Source of the DNA: DATARH01 sp035648415 | GTDB taxonomy: Bacteria; Pseudomonadota; Alphaproteobacteria; ATCC43930; CGMCC-115725 | Assembly: GCA_035648415.1 (NCBI GenBank) | Contig: DASRLO010000040.1 | Location: forward strand, 14,113 to 78,112 | Reading direction: 5' to 3' | Length of the DNA stretch: 64,000 bases | Shown here: piece by piece, positions 1 through 7,881 of the stretch | Numbering within the stretch: position 1 is the stretch's first letter | How the letters are laid out: the number at the start of each line of letters is the position of its first letter | Notes under the pieces: model-generated | What the model saw: only the letters and a program-made list of their open reading frames with translations | Told to the model about the DNA's origin: nothing | Databases searched by the model: none | Program-made: the position numbers and the translations under genes

Positions 1-23
1 TTGATGAGCGCGGGTGAAGAGCG

Positions 24-1166
24 ATGATCAAGCGGTTCCATGCACTGTATGTCGGCCAGATCGATCTCGACAATGTCGGCCTCGACGGCACCCCGGCGAA
101 CGACCGCCGCTATTCCAACGCGCGCCTCAGCGAGGTGTTCGAGACGTCGAAGCGGGTCGCCCAAGTAATGGACGAGCTCGGCTATTACTGCTTCTGGGCC
201 GCCGAGCATCATTTCCAGCACGAAGGCTACGAGTGCATCCCCAATCTGATCCAGTGGGGGCTGTGGCTGGCGACCCAGACCAAGCGGCTCAAATTCGGTT
301 GCGGCTTCAACATCCTGCCGATGTGGCACCCGATCCGCCTTGCCGAGGACTACGCGATGGCCGACATCGTCACCGACGGGCGGGTGGTGATGGGGGTCGG
401 GCGCGGCTACCATACGCGCGAGGTGGAGACCCTGGGCGGCCCGCTGCTCGACACCGACGCCAACCGCGACATCTTTGTCGAAGGGCTCGACCTCTTGCTC
501 AAATGCTTCAACCAGCAGTCGTTCCGCCACAAGGGCAAGTATTTCGACGCGCCGCCGCCGGTACCCTATCGCGGCTATGACCTCAAAGAGATCACCATGG
601 TGCCGCGGCCGAAGCACCTGCCGGTCGAGATTTTCATGCCGATCGCCAGCGGCCGCACCATCGATTTGATGGCCGAGAAGGGGCTCAAGGCGATGGTGAC
701 GTTGAACGGCGAAAAGATCCTCGACGATGTCGTCCAGGCGTTCCACCAGGCTTGCCACAGGCATGGCCGCGACGTGCAGCTCGGCGAGGACATGGTGTGG
801 GGCGCCGGCATCTACCTCGCCGACAGCCAGGAGAAAGCAATCCGCAAGCTCGAACCGGCGCATGACGAGCGCTTCAAATGGTTCGCGCCGTTCGGCTTTG
901 TCCGCTACGCCGACGAGAACGGCCGCACCTGGGGCACCCCCGGCGCCCCGGTCGGCATCCCCACCCTGCGCGAAGGGGTAAAGCAGAAGGCCTGGTTCTG
1001 CGGCCGCCCGGACGAGGTAATCGACGGCATCAAGTCGATCGAGGCGCGCTATCCCGGCCTCGAAGATTTCATGATCCACTGGGCCGAAGGTCTCTCGCCC
1101 GCCGAATTCACCGAGCAGCTGCGCCGGTTCGCCCGCGACGTAATGCCGGCGTTCAACCGCGGCTAA
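24..1166 (+). CDS. LLM-class flavin-dependent oxidoreductase (luciferase-like monooxygenase)
   Basis: The 380-residue product has the luciferase-like TIM-barrel sequence pattern: an AAEHHF segment near residues 59-64, a GVGRGY loop near 124-129 and a C-terminal FCGRPDEVIDGIKSIE segment typical of this class. Family members use reduced FMN or F420 to oxidise small organic substrates. No reductase partner is adjacent, so substrate and cofactor are open. The ATG is preceded by a purine-rich GAAGAG. A second, clearly different member of the class lies at 7882. An orphan HicB gene follows after 27 bases. Confidence 0.85.
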   Translation: MIKRFHALYVGQIDLDNVGLDGTPANDRRYSNARLSEVFETSKRVAQVMDELGYYCFWAAEHHFQHEGYECIPNLIQWGLWLATQTKRLKFGCGFNILPMWHPIRLAEDYAMADIVTDGRVVMGVGRGYHTREVETLGGPLLDTDANRDIFVEGLDLLLKCFNQQSFRHKGKYFDAPPPVPYRGYDLKEITMVPRPKHLPVEIFMPIASGRTIDLMAEKGLKAMVTLNGEKILDDVVQAFHQACHRHGRDVQLGEDMVWGAGIYLADSQEKAIRKLEPAHDERFKWFAPFGFVRYADENGRTWGTPGAPVGIPTLREGVKQKAWFCGRPDEVIDGIKSIEARYPGLEDFMIHWAEGLSPAEFTEQLRRFARDVMPAFNRG

Positions 1167-1193
1167 GCCGCGATCGTCGGCTACCGCGTAATC

Positions 1194-1643
1194 ATGGCTT
1201 TCGCGTACCGATACGCGCTGGAACGCCAGGAGAACGGGTGGTGGCTGGTGCGCTTTCCCGGCATCCCCGAAGCCCTCACCGAGGGCGAGACCGAAGCCGC
1301 TGCGCGCACCAATGCCGTCGATTGCGTGATCGCGGCGCTCGAGGGATACCTGAAGGCTGGGAGGCCGCTCCCCAGACAGCGCGAGGGACATCTGGCCGCA
1401 GATCGCGCCGTCCTGCCGTCACTGGTTACCGCAAAACTTGCCGTCTATGAAACGATGCTCGCGCGCGGCTGGTCGCGGGTGAAACTGGCGTCGGCGCTTG
1501 GGATGCCGGAAAACTCGGTGCGGCGATTGCTGGATTTGCGCCACAATTCGCGTATGGGAATTATCGACGAAGCGCTGGCGAAGATGAACGCGGAATTGCC
1601 GATCGATTTGCCCAAGGTTCGTGCACGGGCGGCCGTGGACTGA
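1194..1643 (+). CDS. HicB-like antitoxin/regulator, apparently without HicA
   Basis: The 149-residue protein has an N-terminal HicB half (FAYRYALERQENGWWLVRFP, then a FPGIPEALTEGETEAAA segment) with the partial RNase-H-like fold of the family. A C-terminal helix-turn-helix follows (about residues 84-125, ALGMPENSVRRLLD). HicB normally neutralises the small RNA-binding toxin HicA encoded next to it. Here a flavin oxidoreductase lies upstream and a convergent hydrolase gene downstream, so no hicA is visible. It may be an orphan regulator or the relic of a toxin-antitoxin pair. The family call is fairly secure; the function is inferred. Confidence 0.75.
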   Translation: MAFAYRYALERQENGWWLVRFPGIPEALTEGETEAAARTNAVDCVIAALEGYLKAGRPLPRQREGHLAADRAVLPSLVTAKLAVYETMLARGWSRVKLASALGMPENSVRRLLDLRHNSRMGIIDEALAKMNAELPIDLPKVRARAAVD

Positions 1644-1654
1644 GGACGCAGTCG

Positions 1655-2824
1655 CTACCGGCTGAGCTGCACCGCCATCCGCGCCGCGGCGCCGGCGATG
1701 CGCGCCACCGCCGGCAGATCGATCGCATGCGGCCAGCGGTCTTGCGGCAGGTGAAAGAGCTTGTTGGTGCCGACCAGGGTCAGATAACGCCCGCCGGCGC
1801 TGTGGATATCGCGGGTCTCGCCGCTCGGGGTGAAATCCTTGGGCGGGATGTCGTCGGGCGGGTGGCCGGCGCGGGTGAGTTCGGCGAGGCCGAGCGCGCG
1901 CAGATCGTCGACGTTGGAGACCAGCGACAGCACCCCGCCGGCGGCGCCGAGATTGGCGCCGTAATGCACCCAGTCGACGCCGCCGGCCGCGCCGCCGGGC
2001 TTATCCCAACCGGGACGGCGGGCGATGAATTCGTCGAGCCCGAGATGGTTGAGCTCGTGCCCGCTATTGGCGGTCAAGATCACGTCGCGGCCCGGCGGCG
2101 CGGCGGTCAACGCCCGCAGCGATTCGAGCCAGCAGACGAGGCCGCCGCCGCGCTCGGCGGTCGATTGCCACCATGAGCTGCGCGGCGTCATCACGACGAG
2201 CGGCGGGCGGTTCGCGGCGCTGCCCTTGAGCGCGACGACGATATTGACCGCCCGCCCCGGACACCGCCGGCTGAAGGCGAGCACGCGGGCGGTGTCGCCG
2301 CGGGTGGCGGCGGCGAGCACCGACGGCCCCGCCTCGCTCGCGACATGGATCGCCGGCGGGCCCCAGGGCGAACGGAAATCCTCGGCGTTGAGCAGACCGA
2401 GCCCGGGCGCCTCGCCGCGGCAGACCACGACCAGCGCGCGATGCCCACCCTGAATTGAATCGGCGGCGCGGCGCTGGCGCTGAAATTCGCCCGAATAGAC
2501 CGCGCGCGGCGACAGCTCGACGACGGCGATATCGGCGTTGCCGCCGATAAAACCAAGCCGGCCCTCGACCCCCGCGATCCCGCTCGGCGGCGCATCGAAC
2601 ACCGGCACTCCGGAAATCCGCTCCCCGGCGATCTCGAGATAGGCGAGCGCCGGGTCCAGCCGGTCGATGGCGAATTCCTCGATCTCGACCGCCCCCGCGA
2701 GACCAGCGGCTTCGCGCGCCAGCCATTCAGCGCCGGCCGCGTCGCCCGGCGTCCCGGTGCGGTGCGTGCCTTGCCGGTCCCACGCCTGCAGCCAAGCCGC
2801 GGCGCGGGTTTCTGCCTCTGTCAT
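1655..2824 (-). CDS. M28-like metallopeptidase-type hydrolase (tentative)
   Basis: This 389-residue protein resembles bacterial M28-type peptidases with an inserted PA-like segment. The central part has VVMTPRSSWWQSTAERGGG, then DVILTANSGHELNHLGLDEF and a C-terminal LVGTNKLFHLPQDRWPHAID. The usual M28 zinc ligands (an HxD near the first motif and an EE pair) are not obvious, so activity on peptides is doubtful. It starts at an ATG 53 bases from the divergent amidohydrolase start; no strong ribosome binding site is seen. An M28-fold amidase or a degenerate member are alternatives. Confidence 0.5.
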   Translation of the reverse strand: MTEAETRAAAWLQAWDRQGTHRTGTPGDAAGAEWLAREAAGLAGAVEIEEFAIDRLDPALAYLEIAGERISGVPVFDAPPSGIAGVEGRLGFIGGNADIAVVELSPRAVYSGEFQRQRRAADSIQGGHRALVVVCRGEAPGLGLLNAEDFRSPWGPPAIHVASEAGPSVLAAATRGDTARVLAFSRRCPGRAVNIVVALKGSAANRPPLVVMTPRSSWWQSTAERGGGLVCWLESLRALTAAPPGRDVILTANSGHELNHLGLDEFIARRPGWDKPGGAAGGVDWVHYGANLGAAGGVLSLVSNVDDLRALGLAELTRAGHPPDDIPPKDFTPSGETRDIHSAGGRYLTLVGTNKLFHLPQDRWPHAIDLPAVARIAGAAARMAVQLSR

Positions 2825-2877
2825 GGTGCCCCGCCGTGGTAGATGATGGGTCCCGGCAACCGGGGAGGAACGCCACG

Positions 2878-3852
2878 ATGATCTGCGATGTCCACGCCCA
2901 TTACATCCCGCAAAAATTCGGCGACTTCATGGGCGACCGCTGGGGGCCGCGGGTCGGACCCGCCGTCACGGTCAAGGAGGGCATCGCCAAGCACCCGGTG
3001 TCGGACTCGGCGACCGACATCGTCGGGCGGCTCGAATTGATGGACGCGGCGGGGGTCGAGAAGCAGGTGCTGTCGCCGCACCGCCCGCCGTATCTGCCCG
3101 ACGAGAGGGAATGCGTCGCGGCGCTGCACCTGCTCAACGACGGTTACGCAGAACTGGCGCACAAGCACCCGGACCGCATTTCCTCCTATGTGATGCTGCC
3201 GCTGCCGCACATCGACGCGGCGCTGAAGGAGATGGAGCGCGGCCTCGACCAATTGGGCTGCGTCGGGGTCAACATGCACATCTCGTGCTTCGACCGCTCG
3301 GTCGCGGAAGCTGAGTTCGAGCCGATCTACGCCGAACTGAACCGGCGCGGCGCGATCCTCTTTGTCCACCCCTCGACCAACGGCATCTGCTCGCCGTTCA
3401 TCAACGACTACAAATTCACCGCGCCGGTCGGCACCTCGCTCGAAGACGCCAGCTTCGTGCTGCATATGATCGCCAAGCAGATCCCGCACCGCTACCCGCA
3501 CATCAAATTCATCGTGCCGCATTTGGGCGGACCGATCCCGATGCTGCTGAACCGGCTCGACGCGCAGGGCCAGAGCCCGCGCCACCACCCGAACCTCGCC
3601 GAGACGCCCAGCGTCACCGCCAAGAAATTCTATTACGACACGGTGTGCTACGGCTCGAAAGCGGCGTTCTGCTGCGCGCTGGAGGCGTTCGGCGAAGACC
3701 ATCTGGTTACCGGCAGCGACTATCCGGTGCTGCAGGATTTCGAATCCTACAGCGAAACGTTCGCCTATATCGAGCGGCTGGGCCTGCCGAAATCGGTCAC
3801 CGACAAGGTGCTGCACCACAACGCGCAGAAGCTGTTCGGGTTTGCCCATTGA
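2878..3852 (+). CDS. Amidohydrolase family 2 protein (ACMSD-like metal-dependent hydrolase)
   Basis: The product of 324 residues begins CDVHAHYIP, the HxH metal-binding motif of amidohydrolase-2 proteins. Further family signs are LFVHPST (third histidine), PHLGGPIPMLLNRLD and the late ITGSDYPV-type motif (VTGSDYPVLQDFE), which carries the catalytic aspartate. Members include decarboxylases of aromatic-ring degradation, such as 2-amino-3-carboxymuconate semialdehyde decarboxylase, and hydrolases. The ATG at 2878 is chosen over an upstream in-frame start because GGGGAGGAA lies just before it. It may belong with the neighbouring oxidoreductases in breakdown of an aromatic compound, but the substrate is unknown. 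Confidence 0.85.
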   Translation: MICDVHAHYIPQKFGDFMGDRWGPRVGPAVTVKEGIAKHPVSDSATDIVGRLELMDAAGVEKQVLSPHRPPYLPDERECVAALHLLNDGYAELAHKHPDRISSYVMLPLPHIDAALKEMERGLDQLGCVGVNMHISCFDRSVAEAEFEPIYAELNRRGAILFVHPSTNGICSPFINDYKFTAPVGTSLEDASFVLHMIAKQIPHRYPHIKFIVPHLGGPIPMLLNRLDAQGQSPRHHPNLAETPSVTAKKFYYDTVCYGSKAAFCCALEAFGEDHLVTGSDYPVLQDFESYSETFAYIERLGLPKSVTDKVLHHNAQKLFGFAH

Positions 3853-3885
3853 CCCGAGCGGCTTTCACCGAGCGGCTGGCGGCCG

Positions 3886-6243
3886 TCACGCGCGCGCCTC
3901 CCGCATCGCCTGCCAGATGCGCTGGCTGGTCGCCGGCATGTCGAGGCTGGTCGCCGGCATGTCGAGGCTTGTCACCCCCAGCGGCGCCAGCGCGTCGATC
4001 ACCGCATTGACGATCGCCGGCAGCGCGCCGACCGTGCCGGCTTCCCCCGCACCCTTGGCTCCCAAGGGGTTGCGCTTGGTCGGCACCGGGTTCGAGGTGA
4101 TCTCCATATAGGGCATCGAATCGGCGCGCGGCATCGCGTAGTCCATAAAGCTGCCGGTCAGGTTCTGCCCCGACTCGCGGTCGTAGACGACCTGTTCCAT
4201 CAGCGCCTGGCCCAGCCCCTGCGCGACCCCGCCGTGTATCTGGCCCTTGAGCCCCATCGGGTTCACCACCGTGCCGACATCGTCAATCACCACATAGCGC
4301 ACGATCTCCAGCGCGCCGGTATCGGGGTCGATCTCGACCTCGCAGATATGGCAGCCGTTGGGGTAGGTGTTGTCCTCCGGCGCGAACGTGCCGGTCTCGA
4401 ACAGCCCGCCTTCGAGCCCCGACGGCAGCCGCGCCGCCTGGAACGACGCCTTGGCGACATCGGCGATGCCGATCCGCCGGTCGGTGCCGGCGACCGCGAA
4501 ACTGCCGCCATCGGCGCCGACCGCGAACTCGATGTCGGCGTCGGCCGCTTCGAGCAAATGCGCGGCGATGCGCTTGCCCTTGACGATGATTTTATCGGCC
4601 GCCATCCACAAGGCCGAGCCGCCGATCACCGTCGAGCGCGAGCCGTTGGTGCCGATGCCGAAGGCGACGCGGTCGGTGTCGCCGTCGATGTACTGCACTA
4701 CATTGGGGTCGAGCCCGAGACGCTCGTTGAGCACCTGCTTGAAGGTTGTTTCGTGCCCCTGGCCCTGGTTCTTGCTGCCCATCAACAGGGTCGCGTTGCC
4801 GCTCGGGTGGAAGCGGATTTCGGCGAATTCCTGGCCCGGCCCGGCGGCCTTCTCGATCGGGTTGGCGATGCCGATGCCGCGCAGCCTGCCGCGCGCCTTC
4901 GCTTCGTCGCGGCGCGTGGCGAACCCGGCCCAGTCCGCCTGCTCCAGCGCCTTCGCCTGGTTCGCCGGGAAGTCGCCGCAATCGTAATTGAGCCCGAGCG
5001 CGGTCTTGACCGGCAGCTTCTCGGGCGGGATCAAGTTCTTAGACCGCAGCTCGACCCGGTCGTAGCCCAGCTCGCGCGCCGCGTCGTCGATCAGCCGCTC
5101 GATGACATAGGTCGCCTCCGGCCGCCCGGCGCCGCGATAGGGCGCGGTGCCGTTGGTGTTGGCCATCACCGCATAGACCCCGACATAGGCGGCGGGGATG
5201 TCGTAGGTGCCGACCAAGGTCCCGACATTGCCGAACGTCGCCAGCAAATTGCGCTCGGACGAGATATAGGCGCCGACATTGGCCAGCGTCTTGACCCGCA
5301 GCCCGAGGAATTTGCCGTCGCCGTCCAATGCCAGCTCGGCGTCGCTGACATTGTCGCGGGCGTGCTCGTCGGCCTGGATCGCTTCGCTGCGCTCGCAGGT
5401 CCATTTGACCGGGCGGCGCAGCTTCTTCGCGGCGAGCAGCACCAGCCGGTGCTCGGGGTACTGCCAGCCCTTGGTGCCGAACCCGCCGCCGACATCGCCC
5501 GCGATGACCCTGATCTTACTCTCCGGGATCTTGAAGATGCGGGTCGCCAACGCCTGGCGCACCCGGTGCGGGTACTGCACGTCGGCGTAGAGCGTAAACC
5601 GCTCTTCGCCCGGGTCCCACACGCCGAGCGCGCCGCGCGGCTCCATGAAATGCGCATAGACCCGGCTGATGACGTAGCGCCGCTTGACGACATGCGCGGC
5701 GTCGGCGAACGCGGCATCGGCCGCCGCTTTGTTGCCCGCCTCGAACAGGTTGGAGATGTTGTCCGGGCACTCCGGCCACACCGCGATCCTGCCCGCGGCG
5801 GCGTCGGCGGTGTCGGTGACCGATGGCAGCGCCTCGTAGTCGATGTCGATCAGCTCGGCGGCGTCCTTGGCCTGCGCCAGCGTGTCGGCGACAACCAGCG
5901 CCACCGGTTCGCCGACATAGCGCACCGTGCCTTGGGCCAGGCCGAGATGGGCGCGGGCGAACATCGGCGACCCGTCCGGCCGCTTGCGCTGGAACGGCAC
6001 CCCCATCGCCCCGAGCTTCGCCGCGACGAGGTCGTCGCCGGTCAAGATCAGTTGCATGCCGGGCGCCGCGCTGGCCGCCGTCAGGTCGAGGCTCCCGATC
6101 CGCGCATGGGCATGCGGCGAGCGCAGCACATAGGCATGGACCTGACCCAGCAGATTGTTGTCGCTCTGAAAGTGCCCCTGGCCGCTCAGCAGCCGCTTGT
6201 CCTCGAAGCGCCGCACCGGCTGGCCGATCCCGAACTCGCCCAT
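3886..6243 (-). CDS. Xanthine dehydrogenase/CO dehydrogenase-type molybdopterin-binding large subunit, solitary
   Basis: The 785-residue protein is full length for a CoxL-type molybdenum hydroxylase large subunit. It has GDVGGGFGTK near 249-258, an active-site loop PYRGAGRPEA near 368 (like form II 'CoxL' enzymes, not the AYXCSFR of true CO dehydrogenase) and the catalytic-glutamate motif GAKGAGEAGT near the C-terminus. These enzymes hydroxylate aldehydes or N-heterocycles together with an FAD subunit and a 2Fe-2S subunit, but neither is encoded next to it here. A perfect 21-bp tandem duplication at 3926-3967 repeats TSLDMPA near the C-terminus. The ATG at 6243 follows GGAAAG; an upstream TTG (6261) is in frame. 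Confidence 0.85.
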   Translation of the reverse strand: MGEFGIGQPVRRFEDKRLLSGQGHFQSDNNLLGQVHAYVLRSPHAHARIGSLDLTAASAAPGMQLILTGDDLVAAKLGAMGVPFQRKRPDGSPMFARAHLGLAQGTVRYVGEPVALVVADTLAQAKDAAELIDIDYEALPSVTDTADAAAGRIAVWPECPDNISNLFEAGNKAAADAAFADAAHVVKRRYVISRVYAHFMEPRGALGVWDPGEERFTLYADVQYPHRVRQALATRIFKIPESKIRVIAGDVGGGFGTKGWQYPEHRLVLLAAKKLRRPVKWTCERSEAIQADEHARDNVSDAELALDGDGKFLGLRVKTLANVGAYISSERNLLATFGNVGTLVGTYDIPAAYVGVYAVMANTNGTAPYRGAGRPEATYVIERLIDDAARELGYDRVELRSKNLIPPEKLPVKTALGLNYDCGDFPANQAKALEQADWAGFATRRDEAKARGRLRGIGIANPIEKAAGPGQEFAEIRFHPSGNATLLMGSKNQGQGHETTFKQVLNERLGLDPNVVQYIDGDTDRVAFGIGTNGSRSTVIGGSALWMAADKIIVKGKRIAAHLLEAADADIEFAVGADGGSFAVAGTDRRIGIADVAKASFQAARLPSGLEGGLFETGTFAPEDNTYPNGCHICEVEIDPDTGALEIVRYVVIDDVGTVVNPMGLKGQIHGGVAQGLGQALMEQVVYDRESGQNLTGSFMDYAMPRADSMPYMEITSNPVPTKRNPLGAKGAGEAGTVGALPAIVNAVIDALAPLGVTSLDMPATSLDMPATSQRIWQAMREARA
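3926..3967. repeat. Perfect 21-bp tandem duplication within the CoxL-type gene
   Basis: Two identical 21-base units follow each other directly and keep the frame. They add an extra TSLDMPA heptad just before the C-terminal helix. A recent slippage event is the simplest explanation. Confidence 0.9.
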
Positions 6244-6311
6244 CGCCCAATCTTTCCGCAAAGGAGGGATGACGCCATTGTAGCGAGGCGCCGCGAAACC
6301 TCACCGGAAAT

Positions 6312-6392
6312 GTCATTGCGAGGAGCGCAGCGACGACGCAATCTCCCTCGGTCTAGCTGGCGGATGGATTGCTTCGCTCCGCCCGCAATGAC
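6312..6392. repeat. Dispersed palindromic repeat, GTCATTGCGAG family (copy 1)
   Basis: The left arm GTCATTGCGAGGAGCGCAGC and the right arm ending CTCCGCCCGCAATGAC are imperfect inverted copies that can fold into a long hairpin. A related element lies at 26636-26726. This type of intergenic palindrome is widespread in proteobacterial genomes. It lies between two divergently transcribed genes, upstream of the alpha/beta hydrolase. Confidence 0.8.
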
Positions 6393-6407
6393 GATTTGGT
6401 GAGGGAA

Positions 6408-7259
6408 ATGGAACGCATCGACATCGGCGAAGCCTCGGTCGAGGCGCTGGTCGCGGGAGAGGGACCGCCGCTCCTCTTCCTCCACGGGATTGACTATTTC
6501 GCGCAGCACCGGCCGTTTCTCGACCGCCTGGCGCGGCAGTTTCGGGTGATCGCGCCGCGCCATCCGGGCTTCGGCACATCGCCGCGCCCCACTTGGATGC
6601 GCGGCGTCGGCGACATCGCCTATCTTTACCTCGACCTCCTCGACCGGCTGGAGCTCCGCGACGTGCTGCTGGTCGGCGCGTCGTTCGGCGGCTGGCTGGC
6701 GATGGAACTGGCCGTCCGCTCGACGGCGCGGTTGCGCGGCCTGGTGCTGATCGACTCGCTCGGGCTCAAATTCGGCGACCGCGACGAAACCGAGATCGCC
6801 GACATCTTCGCGCTTCCGGTGGACGAGGCCGTGCGCCGCGCCTTTGCCGACCCGGCGAACGCGCCCGATTACGGCAAATTCGACGACGCCGCGATCGAGG
6901 AGGTCGCGCGCGACCGCGAGGCCGCGGTGCTCTACGGCTGGCGCCCGTTCATGCACAACCCGAGCCTGCGCCACTGGCTGCACCGGATCGATATCCCGGC
7001 CCTCGTCCTGTGGGGCGTGCGCGACCGGATTACCGCCCCGGCCTATGGCGCGCATCTGGTGCAGAAGCTGCCCGATGCCCGCTTCATCCCGATCGCCGCC
7101 GCCGGCCACTATCCGCAGATCGAACAGCCGGAGAAGGTAGCGGAGCTAATCGAACAGTTTGCGTCGGGCATGATGGCCTCATCGGCGGCCCATTTCTCGC
7201 AGAGCAAGGGAGGGCGTCAAGGAACACGTGCGAACGATGGACGAAATATCGACGGATGA
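6408..7259 (+). CDS. Alpha/beta-fold hydrolase
   Basis: The 283-residue product has the full alpha/beta hydrolase layout: oxyanion-hole LFLHG near 24-28, nucleophile elbow VGASFGG with Ser92, acid Asp206 in LWGVRDR, and His234 in AAGHYPQIEQPEKV. The sequence resembles the meta-cleavage hydrolase or esterase branch, but the substrate cannot be told. The ATG at 6408 follows GAGGGA; an upstream in-frame ATG at 6369 lies inside the palindromic repeat and was rejected. The last residues overlap the next gene by 23 bases, and the tail after residue about 255 does not look like the family, so the original stop may have been lost. Confidence 0.85.
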   Translation: MERIDIGEASVEALVAGEGPPLLFLHGIDYFAQHRPFLDRLARQFRVIAPRHPGFGTSPRPTWMRGVGDIAYLYLDLLDRLELRDVLLVGASFGGWLAMELAVRSTARLRGLVLIDSLGLKFGDRDETEIADIFALPVDEAVRRAFADPANAPDYGKFDDAAIEEVARDREAAVLYGWRPFMHNPSLRHWLHRIDIPALVLWGVRDRITAPAYGAHLVQKLPDARFIPIAAAGHYPQIEQPEKVAELIEQFASGMMASSAAHFSQSKGGRQGTRANDGRNIDG

Positions 7260-7758
7260 ATGCAGGGAGCTTTACGCTCATTTTGGGCTTGCGTTCTATT
7301 GCTCTAACGTACTTGAGCATGGAATTGCGAATGCACTTTTAATTTTGGAGTTGATGGAAGGTCGAGCAGGCGCAAAGAATCGTGTCGAGTGGGAGGCGCT
7401 TGTTGACCAACACTTTGAGGATTCTTTTGAGAAAACGTTCGGAAAGCTCCGGCAACGCCTAGCCAGCCATGAAAGCCGTTTACCTACTTTCGTTTCTGTA
7501 ATGGATGATCTCGGCCGCTGTGTGGATGAACGAAATTTCTTAGCCCACCATTTTTGGCGAGAACACGCGGCCCATTGGTTCACTAAGAAGGGCCGAGCAA
7601 CAATGGTCCAAAGATTAGAAAAGGCGCGAGACCTCTTTTCGCAGACCGACCGAGCGCTGGAAGCCGCTGTGCAGCCCCTCGAAAACCGCTACGGGATTAC
7701 GGAAGACTTGAAACGTCGCGAGCTGGAGCTGATGAAGCAAGAGATATCAAATATATAA
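7237..7758 (+). CDS. Unknown protein with HEPN-like RX4H motif, low-GC
   Basis: This gene is not recognised as a named family. The 173-residue product is predicted mostly helical. It contains CVDERNFLAHHFWREH with Arg99 and His104, matching the RX4-6H signature of HEPN-superfamily ribonucleases, toxins and helical-bundle proteins. Base composition is visibly more A+T-rich than the neighbours, which suggests transfer. GTG 7228 is an alternative start; ATG 7237 has AAGGAA about 13 bases upstream. It overlaps the alpha/beta hydrolase by 23 bases. A role in defence or stress is only a guess from the motif. Confidence 0.55.
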   Translation: MDEISTDECRELYAHFGLAFYCSNVLEHGIANALLILELMEGRAGAKNRVEWEALVDQHFEDSFEKTFGKLRQRLASHESRLPTFVSVMDDLGRCVDERNFLAHHFWREHAAHWFTKKGRATMVQRLEKARDLFSQTDRALEAAVQPLENRYGITEDLKRRELELMKQEISNI

Positions 7759-7881
7759 GTGAGCGGAGCAGTATACCTCCAGAGTTCGTTTTATTGAGTC
7801 CCCTGCCCACGAGAGCCGGAGTTAGGTGGTGACGGGTGTTGGTTGCCGTCGGCTGTGGCAACGGAAAATGGAGAAAACACC

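Noticed and set aside
4234..6402. 722-residue open frame antisense to the CoxL-type gene
   Set aside because: It mirrors the large subunit codons and has the Arg/Ala/Asp/Gly-biased composition of antisense frames.
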